Source: Acanthochlamys bracteata (taxonomy: Eukaryota; Streptophyta; Magnoliopsida; Pandanales; Velloziaceae). From it: a stretch of DNA of 64,000 nt. The position numbers and the translations under genes are program-made. Numbering within the stretch: position 1 is the first letter of the stretch; every line of letters begins with the position of its first letter. Location: the NCBI GenBank assembly GCA_019914995.1, contig CM034134.1, positions 4,906,463 through 4,970,462 on the forward strand. Direction: 5' to 3'. The notes under the pieces were generated by a model. That model saw nothing but the letters and a program-made list of their open reading frames with translations, had not been told where the DNA came from and searched no databases. Positions 23,501 through 34,500 of the stretch are shown one piece after another.

Positions 23501-25610
23501 TGATAGAGAAACCTACCGATTATCGACCTGAGAGAGAGGAGTGGTGGGGGATCAATTAAGTCAAGGCAAATTATATATCAAACACTTTATTTTTTAAGTT
23601 CACTCGCTAAACAGTAAGTAGTCAGTCAGTTGAGAGGTTGCTGAGTAGTGACTGATCGTAAGCAGCAACCTGTACTGAAATTGTTGACATAATATATTTT
23701 AAATTAAACAAACACAAGTGCTAAGAAATATAAACCATATAGCACACTGGGATTTTATACATTGTTCGGCATCATAGTACCTACGTGTGGATCACTTGAG
23801 ACCGCAAGTGAAATCCACTACTATCAAAGGAACGTACAAATAATGTGACTTGTTGTATTCACAAAATAACTCCACCTCAAGCAGAGTTTCCTCGTAAAGA
23901 CAACTCACCACAATCTTTTAGAGTTCATAATGTCCCTACGGCTAGAACCATGCACGCCTTTGCAAAGGATTAGCACAAACCGTTAACCTACACCTAGGCT
24001 AGCCAACCTGGTAAAAGTTCTCCTAGAACCTTCATTCAAGGTTACAAGTGTATCATGGGGTTTAGCTCAAGTAATCTTGCTAACAATGATGTCTAATAAC
24101 TCAACAAGAGAGCATACAGGATTTCACACAAATGAAACAAAGAGAAAAAAACTCAATGAAAGCACTTGGTTCAAGTAGTTCTCCTAATAGGCCAGCAATA
24201 TGTAGGCTCGGTAAAGTGCTCTGAGTTTTCTTTTATTTGTTGCTCTCTTCAATGAACCTACAATGCAATGTCTCCTACTTGATCTCAGGATGAAATCTGC
24301 TTGACTTGATCAAAGATGCAACGGTTAGAAGCAATACAAGTCCAACATCTAAGGCAAACGGCTACTTGATGTGTTCTAGCACTTTTATTTCCTTCTCTGA
24401 AATTTCTTCTGATTTCCTTCCTTGGCTGACTGTTGTTTACTGATATGGATGTCATCTACGAAGTGTCTAATTTCTTTCCTCCTCAATGTTAATTGAAGCT
24501 GCAAAATCATCCAACAGTTCGAAGTGTGCTCTAGGCTTTCTACTTGTCCGTCATCCAAAATTTGTGGCAATATGATTTCTTCTAGTAGCCAATATGATTT
24601 CTTTCCGTATAACACAATTTCAGGGTGTCCTCGTCAATCTACAGTAGAAATCAAGTTAGGATTCAAGCGGATGGCTGAGATATAACTATTCAAACTCGAT
24701 CAGTTTATAGTTGTATGCATGTTGGAAACATTCCATAGTTTAGACTTGCTAGATATTTTCCAATATTCTTTCCATAAAATCGTCAAATAAATATTTTGAA
24801 ATTACTCTTGATTGACCTAGCATCCTCTAGTGCAGCAATTGGTTGGAACATCTAGGACCTCATACAACAAATTCGGCACAAGTATTTGTCACAATCAAGT
24901 TCATCAGCTGATTTAGTCTGTCCAGCCAATTGCTGATTTTTCTGGACTTCGCTAGTGGTTACATTTGGCTCATTTTTTGGTTTCAGATAGCTCTTCAGGT
25001 CATCTTTTAGTACCAAAAATCAGATATCAAAAATATGACTCGAGCTGGGAGATATCGAGTTTGAAAGTCACTTTCCAGATTTGCTTTACTCGGGTGCATC
25101 CAGAATTGGCAGAGCAAAGCAACTAACTTCTCTGATTTTTGTAGAATTAACTTTTCAATGAAATAATCTGATATTTTTGATTGTAGCAGCTTTAAGTTAT
25201 CTCCTATCCATACAAAAATTAGATCTCCTAAATCTTGTATGAGCAGATAGATATCGCTTTTGCCATGTGCTTTACAGAGGTGCTATCTAGGTGAGCCATT
25301 AGAGTTTGGGGTGCGATCAGCAATATTCACAGAACTATCTTGTCTTCGATACCTAATAAAATTCAATCCACTTTCTCTTTATTCAGTCCTTGTCATACCA
25401 AGATTCAACTGCAATAAAGAAATCTTCATTTGGTGCTCTGAATTGAAAGATATGTATGTCCAAAGTAGGCGTCCCGATAAGGTTTCAACTCTTAGTGAAA
25501 TTTTGGCTTGTGTTCTGCCCATCTTCGTATGCTACTCAAATCAAATGTAGATATGTTCAAAACTTAGCATTGGTTTATGCATTTCATCAAAATGCTTGCG
25601 ATTTCCTGCA
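23501..25610 (-). mobile_element. Solo LTR (~2.1 kb) interrupting gypsy-1 between RT and RNase H
   Basis: Starts TGATAGAGAAACC and ends TTTCCTGCA. It shares blocks with 53149-55102 along its whole length, for example CAACCTGTACTGAA at about 23667 and 53267, AAACCTTCATT/ACAACCTTCT-type leader text, and TTTGGTGCTCT at about 25431 and 54919. The gypsy-1 frame reads GLA to the left (ending 23500) and RYYLYFVRAMEKL from 25616, which confirms that the LTR is an insertion. The flanking pentamers CGCTA and TAGTA no longer match. Orientation is taken from the polypurine tract next to the related LTR at 55103. Confidence 0.8.
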
Positions 25611-25654
25611 TAGTAGATACTATCTATATTTTGTTAGGGCTATGGAGAAGCTCC
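25611..25654 (+). pseudogene. Gypsy-1 fragment between two insertions
   Basis: Forty-four bases encode RYYLYFVRAMEKL, the end of the gypsy RT palm and connection that follows the GLxGYYR motif. It joins the sequence before 23500 to that after 27410, where the frame continues toward an RNase H-leading motif (DSFAWSP). Confidence 0.75.
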
Positions 25655-26053
25655 TGTTACGCCATGTGCCTTAAATTATTCAAGGCCTGTACTTTATCTA
25701 GAAGAGTTAGGAGTTGAATTTTATTAGAAGCACTTTAGTTTTAGTAGAAAATTAGTATTTGCTTATATAGTTAAGAAGTTTATATAGAGATGAATTCTTA
25801 TAAAAGACGAATTTACCTTGCATGGTAAGAGATTAGTGTTAAGTGTCCAAATTAGGTTGAAGTCGTAGTCTTAATAGAGTTGTAGTAGACCTAGAACTTT
25901 GGTTATGAGTTTTAGCTATAAATAGGAGTGCTTGTACTCATTAAAGAGAAGGGAGGAAGAATTGGATTAGTTCTTTTATACTTTTATCATTAGTTCTTTA
26001 GTTTATCTAGCATTAGAATAGTTTCGCGATTCGTGTGATTATGAATTGTAACA
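25655..26053 (+). repeat. 5' LTR of the short LTR element
   Basis: 399 bp, TGTTAC to AACA. A TATA-like GCTATAAATAGGAG at 25914-25927 is a likely promoter. It matches the right LTR closely by eye, with scattered substitutions. Confidence 0.9.
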
Positions 26054-26095
26054 ATTCGTATCAGATCAGTTGATATGCACCTTCGCTTTTGCTGC

Positions 26096-26556
26096 CGACT
26101 ATGATGTCCTCATTGTACAAGCAAGGATTGCAATACCTATAATGTTATCAACAATACCATCAACAACAGGAGTTCCATCCACAATAATACTACGATCATG
26201 ATCCTTACCAGCAATACAATCAGCTAAATAATTTGTATCTGTAATAGTATTCTCATGATCCTTCTCAATAATATTGTCAGCAACAAGCCATATTCACAAC
26301 AGTACAATCAAGATCCTTATCAGCAATATTATCAGCAACCTCAACAATAATTACAATACTATCATAATTACCGGTGTCAGCAGTATTCACATCAAATTCA
26401 GCAACAATGTGCAAAAGTTCATCCTGAGCAACAATATCAAGTCCAACCACAACAAACTCATGCAATGCCTCCTCAGCGTACGAGTGACGTGCAAGAACGG
26501 TTAGACAGACTAACTGCCGATCTAAGGAGTTTCTACCGGTCTTCAAAAATTTAAGA
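26096..26556 (+). pseudogene. Gln/Tyr-rich gag-like leader of the short element
   Basis: In one frame this reads as a chain of QQ, YQQY and HQQQ units: YQQYHQQQEF near 26152, DPYQQYYQQPQQ near 26311, then EQQYQVQPQQTHAMPPQRTSD near 26428, followed by the helix-like VQERLDRLTADLRSF. At least five in-frame stops occur, so it is not translated as one protein. The composition resembles the N-terminal part of some plant gypsy gag proteins. No zinc knuckle is present. A similar Q/Y/P-rich leader follows the related LTR at 57387. Confidence 0.6.
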
Positions 26557-27011
26557 ATACGCCGAACTAAGGAAAATAAAAAGTAAAGCAACAACAGCCC
26601 CTTGAGGTCGCATGGCTAATGCCTCCAACACCGCGCTTATTGAAAATCACCCTTTCCTCTGCCGTCGTCTCTTTCGTCATCGCCACTTCAGAGAGCGCCG
26701 GCCTCGAACTCCCCTCAACCACAAGTTCAAATCTTGCTCTTCAAAATTCACAGCAGGTTAGCAAGAATTGCAATAATGAGCCATTGATTGAGGAGAAGTG
26801 TATTGATTTCATCGGAATTAATAGGGTATTTTTCCCTAAGATTAATTGTACTATATTTTTGTTGGACCCCATCAAAATGGAATCCAAACTTATGTTGGTC
26901 ATCCTACAATGATTGCTAATATTCTTCAAATATTTATTTCGGTGGTCTCGAATTCAAACTTCTGAAGCACCGAATTTGTCAACCTTTAGGTTGGTTTCGG
27001 GAGGGATGAAA

Positions 27012-27409
27012 TGTTACGCCATGTGGCTCAAGCTATTCAAGGCACGTACTTTGCCTAGAAGCGTTAGGAGTTGCTTATTAGAAGTTTTTGAGTTTAGTAG
27101 AAAACAAGTATATGCTTATATAGTTAAGGAATTCTGTATAGATACAAATTCTTATAAAACAAGACACTATCTTGCATGGTAAGAGATTAGTGTTAAGTGT
27201 CCAGATTATGTTGAAATCTTAATCTTAAGGGAGTTGTAGTAAAGTTAGAACTTTGGTTATGAGTTTTAGCTATAAAAAGGAGTGTTTGTACTCATTAAAG
27301 AGGAGGGTGAAAGAATGGAACTAGTTACTTTATTCTAGTCTTATCATTAGTTCTTTAGTTTACTAGCATTAGAATAGTTTTGCGGTTCGTGTGATTACGA
27401 ATCGTATCA
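27012..27409 (+). repeat. 3' LTR of the short LTR element
   Basis: 398 bp, preceded directly by a polypurine tract. The TATA-like GCTATAAAAAGGAG at 27269-27282 sits where the other copy has GCTATAAATAGGAG. Confidence 0.9.
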
Positions 27410-29280
27410 GCTCTCTTGACTACACTTTTGTAGAAAGATTCCTTTGCTTGGTCCCCTAAGATAGAGACGGGTTTTCAACAACTTAAGAAAGCAACGGCAC
27501 AAAACCTTCACTTGCAAGATGAAACTTCAGTGCTCCATTTATAGTGGAGACAAATGCTTCAAGCAAAGGCTTATGGGATGTCCTTTTCCACCACAACCAC
27601 CTTATGGACTTTGCTAGCAAGGTCCTATCTTATGCTGCAATAGCTAAGCCTACCTATGAAATGGACTAATGGCTTCAATTTTCTTGTGGTTCAAACATGG
27701 AGGTCATATTTACTGGGTCGACGATGTGTCATCAAAGCCAATCACTTAAGCTTGAAGAACCTCCTACAGTAATATTTATCCATACCTAACAAGCTCAAAT
27801 GGATCGTGAACTTAATAGGCTATTACTACTCGATAGAGTATTGCACTTGATCATAGAACAAAGTTTCAGACGCATTGTGCAGTGGCCTAAGGTTTCTCTT
27901 CGTGTTATCATGACCTTGCAATCGTCTATATTGGGAGGACATTCACAGGGCTCTTAAGGAGGACCCGGACTCTATTCTCCTCCTCCAAGCAGCCGACAAG
28001 GCTCAAAACTAAATTTTTCTGGGTAAATGACTTCCTTATCTATAACGGTGAAATTGGGTGCCAATCACTCTTCACTCCTTACCTAATTGCTCTAATACGA
28101 CCATAATTCAGAACTACAAGGTCATGGTGGGCAGTTACGCACCTACAAATGAATTTACCAACATTGCTATTAGCCTGGCATGACAAAAGACGTTCCTGAA
28201 TATGTAGCTGCTTATTCTGTATGCCCCTGGTCCAAATCCAAATGCCTATGTCCCACAAACCTTCTCCTTTCCCTTGATCCTTGAGAAGGTATGCATGGAC
28301 ATACTGAAGGCTTACCGAGTTTTGAAGAATAGGTTTCATTTTGGCAGTTCTCAATCAGCTCTCCTATATGCGCATTTCATTGCCTTGCGCCACCCGTACA
28401 CAGCAGTAGCATGGCTCACGCACTTGTTTGAGAGGTAGTAAGACATGCAAGGAGCACCTTCGACCATTGTCTCTTATAGAGATATAGTGTTTGTTAGCAC
28501 TTTTAGGCAAAAGTTACATCAAGGACAAGGCACCTCACTCCACATCAGTTCGGCATGTCACATCAAATGGACGAGAAATCTGAAATGGCGATAGAGGGTC
28601 TTAAAACGTATCTGCCTTGTTTTATCGGGGATAATCCACACCGAATGGGCTCATTGGTTGCATTTGTATAGTATTCTTACAACATGACTCTCTATTCCAC
28701 CACACAAACTATCCTCTTTGAGACCTTTTTTGCAGACTTCCTCCACCACTAGTTTCAGTTCCTTCGGGCCCTTTCTTGTAGCATCTTCATTTTCATCTTC
28801 ACCGTGCATAAAATGGGATGCAGGTAGAGGATGGGTATTGCCGAGCTAAAGACTACAAACCTGGTGACAAGTCCTTCTTAAACTCCAACCTCACTATCAG
28901 TCGTGTATTGAAGAACGCCGGAGGAATAAGCTATCTTTCTGCTATTATAGTCCCTTGTTCATTGTTGAAGTTGTAGGAGCAAAAGCATACCAGCTTACTT
29001 ACCCACGAGGTCCAGGACTTGCAGGCATTCCATGTTTCATGCTCGAAGACGTTGGTGGAATACTACTTGGCATCTCGTACACTCCACCAATGACACTCCT
29101 CGTACTTAGCCTCAAGAGCTTGCCATTTCTCAAGGACTCGGGAATGATATGCACAGCAATGTCTACCTCCCATCGTAGCAGAGCACCACCTGTGTCATGA
29201 GCGAAGGCCGGCCTGTACCTATTGGACTTGCCCTTAGTGCAAGTCCTGAGGTGCCCCAGCATAAATTCAAGGACCCATGT
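27410..29280 (+). pseudogene. Gypsy-1 RNase H and integrase remnants
   Basis: Resumes the element cut at 25654. DSFAWSP and FQQLKKATAQN near 27440-27500 precede RNase H. RNase H shows RSYLLGRRCVIKANHLSLKN near 27690 (TD changed to AN). The integrase has a degraded zinc-binding region (YAPTNEFTNI area, 28120-28190). YAHFIALRHPYTA near 28370 matches the gypsy-integrase motif before the second catalytic Asp, and SYRDIVF near 28475 holds the SDRD position as SYRD. EWAHWL near 28645 is the post-catalytic helix. C-terminal text continues to about 29200. Multiple stops. In live relatives this module removes the RNA template and joins the copy to chromosomal DNA. Confidence 0.8.
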
Positions 29281-29519
29281 ACAACCTAGGTTTACTATCT
29301 TTAGTTTTAGAATTGTGTTTTAGGTAGGATCTATTCTCTACTTCCCTAGTTAAGTATGGTTCTAATTTAGGATGAGTTGTACTAGAGAATAAACACAGTG
29401 GCCTTAGAAGGAAAGTCACTACTATAAATAAGTATGTGTAATTGTATTAGGGCATGAGGAGAACATTATTTGATTCCAGTTTTCCTAGTTTTATCTTTTA
29501 GCGGTAGTTTACACCTTAA
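29281..29519 (+). mobile_element. Probable gypsy-1 3' LTR remnant
   Basis: Non-coding sequence right after the integrase end. It carries TATA-like ACTATAAATAAGTATG at 29421-29436, ends near TTAACA at 29515-29520, and has the layout of an LTR promoter region. No second copy is left in the window to test it. Confidence 0.4.
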
Positions 29520-29817
29520 CATATATCATACTATCTCTCACAGCTTTCAATTTTCCATTTTTATTCACCAGCGCCCATTAGGAAGGTGGAATGCTGTAAT
29601 AAGGGAGCAAACTTATCTTTTGTAACCATCAATGAAAAAATTATCAAGCACTTTAGAAACTCTTAAGCATCTTAGTAAAGCTCCATTGTCAATACCTATC
29701 CACATCGTTTTTTGCTCCATTTCATTAATGTCGCCTTTAGAGTTCTCTAAGTTCACCTATCAACTTTGTGCTAAAGCTGTCTAGCTGATACACGAATATT
29801 ATTGAAAGTCCATGACA
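29520..29817 (+). repeat. Gypsy-2 5' LTR remnant
   Basis: Ends CATGACA directly before a primer-binding site. Blocks such as AAGGTGGAAT, TTATCAAGCA, CATCTTAGTAAAGC and CTACATC/CCACATCGTT are shared with 39350-39500, the 3' LTR. Its left edge against gypsy-1 debris is uncertain. Confidence 0.7.
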
Positions 29818-29833
29818 GTTGGCATTAGAGCCA
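29818..29833 (+). promoter_or_regulatory. Gypsy-2 primer-binding site (tRNA-Met type)
   Basis: GTTGGCATTAGAGCCA directly follows the LTR end. It resembles TGGTATCAGAGC, the initiator-Met tRNA complement used by many plant LTR elements, with changes. Confidence 0.7.
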
Positions 29834-29870
29834 TTTTTGTAATAGTTAACGTAGAGTAACGCTCCATAAC

Positions 29871-30709
29871 CATGGCCACGCCATAGGACACCATTACTGG
29901 TGAGGAGGTGCTACCCACAGCAAATTGTGGATGGAACAAGTAGCGTGCACCAACCAAGATTCGCAGTAAGTCTAGGGCCCCACCCATCAATGTTATGGAG
30001 CAACGCATTGCTGATTTGGAGCAAATGTTGTCAAGTATGGATGCTACCTTTGAAGAGTTTGGTAAGCGTAATGATGATCTTGAATAGAATATGGCGAAAC
30101 CAACCAAGCAGTCAAACGCCCTTCCATGAGTTCCACAATAATTTCAAGAGGGACATTATCACCCTCATACATGATGTCTTCACTCATGGAATTTTGTATA
30201 GTGCGAGATACGTGATTCATATGAAAGTGGAGGAAGTTTGCTAGGACTAGCCGTGGTAGAATTGAAACTTTGTTGCTAGTCCTATTTCTAATAGCACAAA
30301 TTGAAGTGCGGAGGTTGATAACCTACAGTATCCACCTATAATGGCGTTCGGAGTGCCAATTGAAAATTTTCCTCTTTGGTACGAAGCAATATTCTATCGC
30401 CACATGCATTTAAGACAAAACCTTCAAGTTAGTATTGTCCCCTCTTATCTTTGAGACGCTTCTAAGATATGGCAGTGTCATAAGCACAACGACATTGGCA
30501 AAGGCATTTGCAATATCGAAACATGGGAAGAACTTAAGCGGGAACTATGAGAAGGATTCTTCTCCAAGCAGCAAAGATAAAGAGCCACCTACACTATTTG
30601 AACAAATGGTATCCATCTATGATTCCATCATGGAGTTTAGAAGTCTTATATTTGAGGTAGATGACGTGTCTGATAAGGGCTCCCTATTCTAAGAGAAAGA
30701 GGCATGGTA
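29871..30709 (+). pseudogene. Gypsy-2 gag, N-terminal and capsid part
   Basis: Starts MATP near 29871. Shortly after come SKSRAPPINVMEQRIADLEQ and MLSSMDATFEEF near 29965-30060, a typical coiled-coil gag leader. Capsid-like text follows: NDIGKGICNIETWEELKREL near 30490-30550 and EFRSLIFEVDDVSDKGSLF near 30632-30690. Frame changes and stops separate these blocks. Gag continues after the copia insertion at 35885. The capsid packages the element RNA in live copies. Confidence 0.8.
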
Positions 30710-31378
30710 TGTTAGAAATAGCGAGTGTGATCGGTTGTTGATAGACATAGCGGGAAATATAAAACACACTCAAGGATCTTGCGTAAGCAAAACGAGAGTC
30801 GAGAAAAGAGCAAAACAAACACAAAGACAAGAAATTTACATGGGAAAAACGAGAAAAACCCCACAAAAAGGCAAACTAGGATCAAGGAAATCACTAACTC
30901 AAAGCAATTACAAATTCTTGTATTACACTTTAAGTGTAAACTCTCACTAGAATGCTTTGTTTTTATTTCTCACACTAGATGTTGTGAATGATGCTTCAAA
31001 CAAATACTTCTTACCCATATATAGTGTGTCCAAGAAGACTCTTAAAATTTCAAACCGTTGTCATTCAATCTTCTGATTAATGGAGTCCTTTGGCTTTCCA
31101 TCTTTCATTAGATGCTTCAAGTTCTTTAACCTTCCAACTTCATGGGTAATGTTTTTTCTTCCTTAATCTTTAGCATTCCAATATGAATGCATATTTAATT
31201 TGTTGCATTCTAATTAATCACTAATTTACATAGTGGCTTTACAATGTCTAGCAAATCTTCCACTTCATAGGTAGAGTTTTATCTTCCTTAACCTTTAGCA
31301 TTCCAACATGAATGCATATTTAATTTGTTGAATTCTAATTAATCACTAATTTACATAGTGGCTTTACAATGTCTAACA
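30710..31378 (-). repeat. Copia-1 3' LTR with internal tandem duplication
   Basis: 669 bp against 544 bp for the other LTR. The extra length is a tandem duplication: 31131-31256 and 31257-31378 are two copies of one segment, each ending in TTTACAATGTCTA. The 5' LTR has the segment once. Confidence 0.9.
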
Positions 31379-31556
31379 AATGTACCACTTAAAGACACTT
31401 TGTAAATTGCAATCCAAAAATAACAACAAACTGATACGTAAGTGTCAAAATTCGATGACACTGAAAATAAGTACGATTGAGAGGAGCAAGGCTAGCACAC
31501 ATTCTAGCTGACTTCCTTTACCTCATACCATTGCCTATCTTTCCTCGATTCCATTG

Positions 31557-33281
31557 CTATCTTGAAGTGATTTTTGGTTCTGCTTTTTTGTCATATCCAA
31601 TGCTGTTCTCAATTGTGATTCCATACAGACATCTACAAAATAAAAACTTGTCAAGGGTTGCCACCTTAGTTAAGGCATCCGCTGGATTTTCTTTGGTAGG
31701 AATCTTGAGCATATGAATGCTCCCACTGGAAATTACCTCCCGTACATAATGATACTGAATATCTATGTGTTTTGTTCTGGAATAAAGTGCTGGCTTTCTT
31801 ATAAGATGCAATGAACTTAGGCTATCACAAAGCAGAGATAGAGTCTCATATTTTTGCCCAAGTTCTTCCAACAATCTCTTCATCCAGACCCCTTCCTTGC
31901 ATGCCTGTGTTGCTGCCATATACTCAACTTCTATTGTAGACAAAGCTACCACGGTGCAGCTTAGAGCACCAACTGATAGCACCACTTGTAAGAATAAACA
32001 CATAATCAAAGATGGATTTCCTCCTATCCAAATCACCTGCGTAGTTTGAATCAACAAACTCTTTGACAACAAAGTTAGATTCTCTATAACACATGCCATG
32101 AATCTACTTACCACTCCCACTTTATGTGCAATGTCAGTCTGAGTGCAAATCATGTCATACATTAGGCTTTCTACTGCTGAAGCATATGGTACCGAGACAT
32201 CTCTATCCTCTCTTGCTCTTTGCTAGGGGATAACAAAGAGGATAATTTGAGACTAATAGAGAGTGAGGTAGACATCGGCTTACCACTATACATGTTGAAG
32301 CGCTCCAACACTTTCCTTAGATAACTAGCCTGAGAAAGCCGAATCTCTCTATTGCCTCTATCTTGCCATGTCTTCATCCCTAGATATCTGTTTGCCAGCC
32401 CCAAGTCCTTGGTTTCGAATTCACTAGCTAGTTGAGTCTTCAATTGTTGGATGCGATCCATGCTTGGACTTGCTACAAGCATATCATCCACATACAGTAG
32501 CAAGATGACAAACTCACCTCCTTCAAATCTCTTGATGTACACACAAGAGTCTAAGACAAGCATGCTGAGAAGAATCAAATCTCTTATACCAACAAACCAG
32601 ATCCTCCCTGTCTTTCACGGCAAAGCCTTTTGGCTGGACTATATATATCTCCTCTTCGAGCTCTCCGTGCAAGAGTGCTATCTTCACATCGAAGATGGAG
32701 ATCTGATGATGCACACAGTACCAAGACCACACGAATAGTTGTCAAATAAACCACCGGAGAGAAGATCTCATCAAAGTCGATACCTTCCTTCTATGCGTAG
32801 CCTTTCACTACAAGCCGAGCACGATACCGTTCTATTGAGCATTGCTGCCTCGCTTGATCTTGTAGACCTATTTATTTTCAATAGTCTTATGGCCATAGGG
32901 CAGAGGTACCAACTCTCATGTCCTATTTTTATGAAGTGCCTCCAACTCTTCCTGCATAGCTTCCATCCACAGAGACGCATTTGAACTCTCCAGCGCTTCT
33001 TTGAGAGAAGATGGCTCTATTTCCTCTGTGAATAAGCAATATACATATTGAGATAACTCCATAAAATAGTCATCATACCTCTCAGGTATCTTTTTCTTGC
33101 GAGTTGAACGCCTAAGGGACATAGGCCTGGAAACTCCATCATCTTCTATGTGCTCATCCGCTAGCATAGGCTCTAGATTAGGATCATCTTTTTTATCATT
33201 CTCCTCCAGTACCGATGTGGTCATCACTGGGAGTGATGCCTCCTTCTCCCTTGCATCATTGCCATCAGTCACTCTTCGCAA
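31557..33281 (-). pseudogene. Copia-1 reverse transcriptase and RNase H
   Basis: From the 5' side (right): a linker with LRRSTRKKKIPERYDDY near 33080-33120, RT with FDVKIALLHGELEEEIYIVQPKGF near 32630-32690 (first catalytic Asp present), and an intact LLYVDDMLVA box near 32490. RYLGMK follows near 32380. RNase H shows VALSTIEVEYMAATQACKE near 31890-31950 (catalytic Glu context), LLCDSLSSLHL near 31820 and ALYSRTKHIDIQYHYVRE near 31750, ending with NPADALTKV near 31675. The RT is broken between 32520 and 32600 and at about 32165. This enzyme would copy the element RNA in an intact relative. Confidence 0.92.
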
Positions 33282-34500
33282 CTGGTGCTCCGCAAAGATG
33301 ACATCCTGCTGAAGATAACCTTACGAGCAGTGGGATCCTATAAACGGTACCCCAAAACATCTTCAGCATATCCCAAGAATAAGCATCTTCTGGACTTTGG
33401 ATCCAGCTTGGTTCTTTCCTGAGCATTATACATCACATACACCGGATAACCAAAAAAATATAGACGAGAATAATCAACAGTGGCACTAGCCCACAATCTT
33501 TTGAAATTTTCAAATCAATAGCAGTAGAAAGAATACGATTCAACACATAGCAAGTAGTCTTGACTAGTTCTACCCAAAAACTATGTGGCAGACTAGCCCT
33601 TTTTAACATAGCACGTACCCCCTCAGCTAGTGTTCGATTGAATTGCTCAGCTACTTCATTCTGCTGTGGCATGTAAGCCACTGTTGATTGCCCTTTTATC
33701 CCTTCTTGTGCCTTGAAAGTAACAAACTTTGTAGTATTGTATTCTACAATATTGTCCGATCTAAGACACTTGATTAAGTTCCACCCAGGCTTTGAAGAAC
33801 TTGAACATCTCAAAGACTTCCAACTTGCGACTTCCTTCAGATAGGGAACACCCAACTTCTCTTGGAAAATCATCAATAAATGAAACAAAATATTTAGCAT
33901 CACCAAAAGATAGTTGCGGTGACTCCCACACGTTCGCGTGAACCAAGTCGAGTTTGTTTTTGGCTCTGAAAATGATCTCGCAACCAGTGACACATTCCTT
34001 GTAGAATAGTAACTTTATATCAAATAACCCTGGCAGGAGCTTCTGATCTCTGAGTATCTTCAAATCACGTTCTCAGATGTGCCCCAGTTTCAGGTGCCAA
34101 ACTCCCGTGATGTCCTCCATGTTGCTCGATGCAACACAAGCTTCTCCGTGCCCCACGCACCTTATATAGGTTTGAGTTAATCTTTTCAACTTCAAAGATC
34201 TTCTGCCCGTCTTTAATGACCTCCATAATCCCGCTTCGAACATGAATCTTGCAGCCTATGTCATCCAGTTGTCCTAAAGACAACAAATTCTAAGTAAGAC
34301 CAAGTACATGACGTACCTTACTGATGATGCATACCTTTCCATCATTTGCTCTAAGCTTGATAGAACCCACTCCAGCAACTTCAAGGACTTGTCAATTTCT
34401 CATCCGCACGGCACCTCCAGAAATAACTTTATAGTGATGAAATAAATCTCTTCTAGAAGTCATGTGTCAGGATGCTCCCGAGTCCAAGATCCAGTCATTT
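33282..34500 (-). pseudogene. Copia-1 protease end, integrase zinc domain and catalytic core
   Basis: The protease motif NDWILDSGAS ends near 34467. A pre-integrase stretch with LGQLDDIGC and IEVIKDG-like text at 34180-34280 leads to the zinc-binding HLRT end near 34070. The core reads DLVHANVWESPQ near 33940 (first Asp of the DDE set changed in context: usual TDVWGP), FVSFIDDF near 33880, KCLRSDNIVEY near 33765 (second Asp kept) and QQNEVAEQFNRTL near 33655 (catalytic Glu kept). A frameshift lies near 33990-34060. Live copies use this enzyme to insert cDNA. Confidence 0.88.

Larger units (their letters stand above)
25655..27409 (+). mobile_element. Short non-autonomous LTR retrotransposon (1755 bp, TSD GCTCC/GCTCT)
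   Basis: Two LTRs, 25655-26053 and 27012-27409, both start TGTTACGCCATGTG and end CA. The primer-binding site TTCGTATCAGATCAG is at 26055-26069. The polypurine tract GGGAGGGATGAAA is at 26999-27011. The flanking pentamers GCTCC (25650-25654) and GCTCT (27410-27414) match at 4 of 5. The 958-bp interior has no pol, only a glutamine-rich leader. It fits the plant class of gag-like, pol-less elements (LARD/TRIM-like). The element sits inside gypsy-1. A related LTR at 57387 precedes a pol-bearing remnant. Confidence 0.9.

Noticed and set aside
26277..26594. Minus-strand frame of 105 codons in the short LTR element
   Set aside because: It is the complement of the Gln-rich CAA-repeat leader. The repetitive codons create an open opposite frame.
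29799..30107. Minus-strand frame of 102 codons near the gypsy-2 primer site
   Set aside because: It lies opposite the gypsy-2 gag start, which has clear family text on the plus strand.
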